From the NCBI RefSeq assembly GCF_009760405.1, contig NZ_WRPP01000002.1, positions 186,001-250,000 on the forward strand: 64,000 bases of DNA, in the 5' to 3' direction. The stretch is from Nocardia terrae (GTDB taxonomy: Bacteria; Actinomycetota; Actinomycetes; Mycobacteriales; Mycobacteriaceae). The notes beneath the pieces are model-generated. The model was not told where the DNA came from. It searched no databases and worked only from the letters and a program-made list of their open reading frames with translations. Made by a program: the position numbers and the translations under genes. Each line of letters opens with the position of its first letter. Position 1 is the first letter of the stretch. Positions 62,648 through 64,000 of this stretch are shown here, in pieces.

Positions 62648-62688
62648 CGACGCGGGCCGCCTCCCGGAACGGGAGGCGGCCCGCGTCG
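62648..62688 (+). terminator. Strong hairpin terminator after yebC
   Basis: A 19-bp perfect stem, CGACGCGGGCCGCCTCCCG with its complement, around a 3-base loop. There is no U-run; such long stems are typical of actinobacterial terminators. Confidence 0.88.
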
Positions 62689-62709
62689 TATCCTCTGCCC
62701 GCGTCGCGA

Positions 62710-62870
62710 ATCATCCTTCCGGCACAGCGAATTCGGGGTTTTCCCCGATGCGCCCGAAACCTCCTGTGCGACAGGCTGTATCCCGGGTCGGGTCAGAACT
62801 AGCCAGGAGTTGATTCACGCATGGCAACCCGGTTGCTGATCGGCCTGAGCGCCGCCGCCCTGATCACCGC
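62710..62870. repeat. Upstream copy of a duplicated promoter/5' module
   Basis: This block (upstream region plus the first codons of the secreted protein) recurs 1055 bases downstream at about 63765-63925 with high identity, including the Shine-Dalgarno CCAGGAGTTGATTCACGC (18 bases identical) before both ATGs. Confidence 0.85.
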
Positions 62871-63240
62871 CGCGCTCGCCCCGGCCGCCTTCGCCCAGGA
62901 TCTGGCCGAGGGAGTCTCGTGCAGCGACCACAGCTGCCGCAACGACACCGACGACATCTACCGCGTCCAGATCCGGGTGCAGTGCTCGGGTTTCGGCGGC
63001 ACCTACGAGACGCCGGTCTGGGTGAACAGTCATACCACCCAAGAAGTGCAGGTCGGATGCAACGGCCGGACGGTGCCCGGTGCGACGCATCCCGGATCTC
63101 CCACGATGGGCCCGGACGGCAAATGGGATTACAACACTCCGATGGTGACCGACCCGCCCACCTATGAACCCAGCTACGTCACGGGCATCGACTATCTCAG
63201 CGCCGCGGTCGACAACAGCAGCCGCCGTCTCGCTGGGTAA
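62821..63240 (+). CDS. Small secreted protein, copy 1
   Basis: A 139-residue protein with a Sec signal peptide (LLIGLSAAALITAALAP, cleavage after AFA at about residue 25). The mature part has four cysteines in VSCSDHSC, VQCSG and VGCNG, which could form two disulfides. No recognised domain. A second copy starts at 63876 with the same leader. The upstream hairpin terminator makes it an independent transcript. Confidence 0.78.
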   Translation: MATRLLIGLSAAALITAALAPAAFAQDLAEGVSCSDHSCRNDTDDIYRVQIRVQCSGFGGTYETPVWVNSHTTQEVQVGCNGRTVPGATHPGSPTMGPDGKWDYNTPMVTDPPTYEPSYVTGIDYLSAAVDNSSRRLAG

Positions 63241-63252
63241 TATCCTGGGCTC

Positions 63253-63764
<512 letters not shown>

Positions 63765-63777
<13 letters not shown>

Positions 63778-63925
63778 CACAGCGAATTCGGGGTTTGCCC
63801 TGATGTGCGCGAAACCTCCTGTGCGACAGGCTGTATCCCGGGTCGGGGCAGAACTAGCCAGGAGTTGATTCACGCATGGCAAATCGGTTGCTGATCGGCC
63901 TGAGCGCTGCCGCGCTGATCACCGC
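63765..63925. repeat. Downstream copy of the duplicated promoter/5' module
   Basis: Second copy of the block at 62710-62870. The start of the repeat overlaps the macrodomain stop codon (63775-63777), marking the duplication boundary. Confidence 0.85.
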
Positions 63926-64000
63926 GGGTGCGGGCGCGCTGGCCCCGGCGGCATTCGCCAAGGACCTCGCCGACGGGGTGTCCTGCAGCGGCAGCACCTG
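63876..64000 (+). CDS. Small secreted protein, copy 2 (runs off the window)
   Basis: Begins MANRLLIGLSAAALITAGAG, a signal peptide almost identical to that of copy 1, followed by APAAFAKDLADGVSCSG. The reading frame is open to the end of the window, so only about 41 codons are visible. The mature sequence already differs (K for Q, D for E), so the copies have begun to diverge. Confidence 0.82.
   Translation, partial: MANRLLIGLSAAALITAGAGALAPAAFAKDLADGVSCSGST

Overview
The window is high-GC chromosomal DNA from an actinobacterium of the Mycobacteriales, most likely Nocardia or a close relative. The evidence is a phosphatidylinositol-mannoside (PIM) lipid operon in the order known from Mycobacterium tuberculosis (thrS, HIT, pgsA, acyltransferase, pimA, Nudix), a seven-gene counterpart of M. 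tuberculosis Rv0081-Rv0087, a GTP-type PEP carboxykinase, a DUF5313 protein, a PknG-type kinase, many GTG starts and many ATGA/GTGA gene overlaps. No ribosomal RNA, tRNA, CRISPR array or intact insertion sequence was recognised.

Layout. 1-3542: the end of a leucyl-tRNA synthetase that lacks the usual C-terminal domain, an SDR oxidoreductase, a DUF5946 protein, an ECF41/SigJ-type sigma factor and a 58-residue gene behind a LexA-like box. 3539-7964: a minus-strand operon (GntR regulator, allophanate-hydrolase-like amidase, biuret-hydrolase-like cysteine hydrolase, NCS2 permease) that reads as a pathway for biuret or a related ureide. 8010-15152: an LLM oxidoreductase with an SRPBCC protein and HxlR regulator, two TetR regulators, a secreted protein, an exported agmatine-deiminase-like lipoprotein, small membrane and zinc-ribbon proteins and an alpha/beta hydrolase.

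15334-22718: a tightly overlapping operon for an energy-converting-hydrogenase-related (Ehr) membrane complex whose large subunit has lost all four Ni-binding cysteines, followed by its ArsR regulator. 22815-33709: PEP carboxykinase, a SulP transporter with DUF5313, a decayed locus, an OFA-type MFS transporter with its 41-residue partner, and two tandem SulP-carbonic anhydrase fusions; inorganic carbon is the common theme. 33763-36035: gene-poor DNA with a small membrane protein, a FhuF-like [2Fe-2S] protein and a stray copy of its C-terminus.

36036-44771: thrS, the HIT/pgsA/acyltransferase/pimA/Nudix operon (with a 75-bp duplicated palindromic element inside it), an EthD-domain gene, a 30-codon ORF and pdxS. 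44836-58361: about 14 kb lying between pdxS and tesB, which are close neighbours in M. tuberculosis. It holds a DosR-like box, an MHYT membrane sensor, a TetR/TIM-barrel pair sharing a double operator, a degenerate kinase-like protein, and a seven-gene signalling operon (coiled-coil, PknG-type kinase, PP2C phosphatase, VWA, FHA, membrane sensor) with zinc-ribbon tags on the kinase, phosphatase and FHA protein, then a PaaX-like regulator and a chimeric broken locus. 58452-64000: tesB, a KimA-like potassium transporter, pdxT, yebC, and two copies of a small secreted Cys-containing protein flanking a macrodomain gene.
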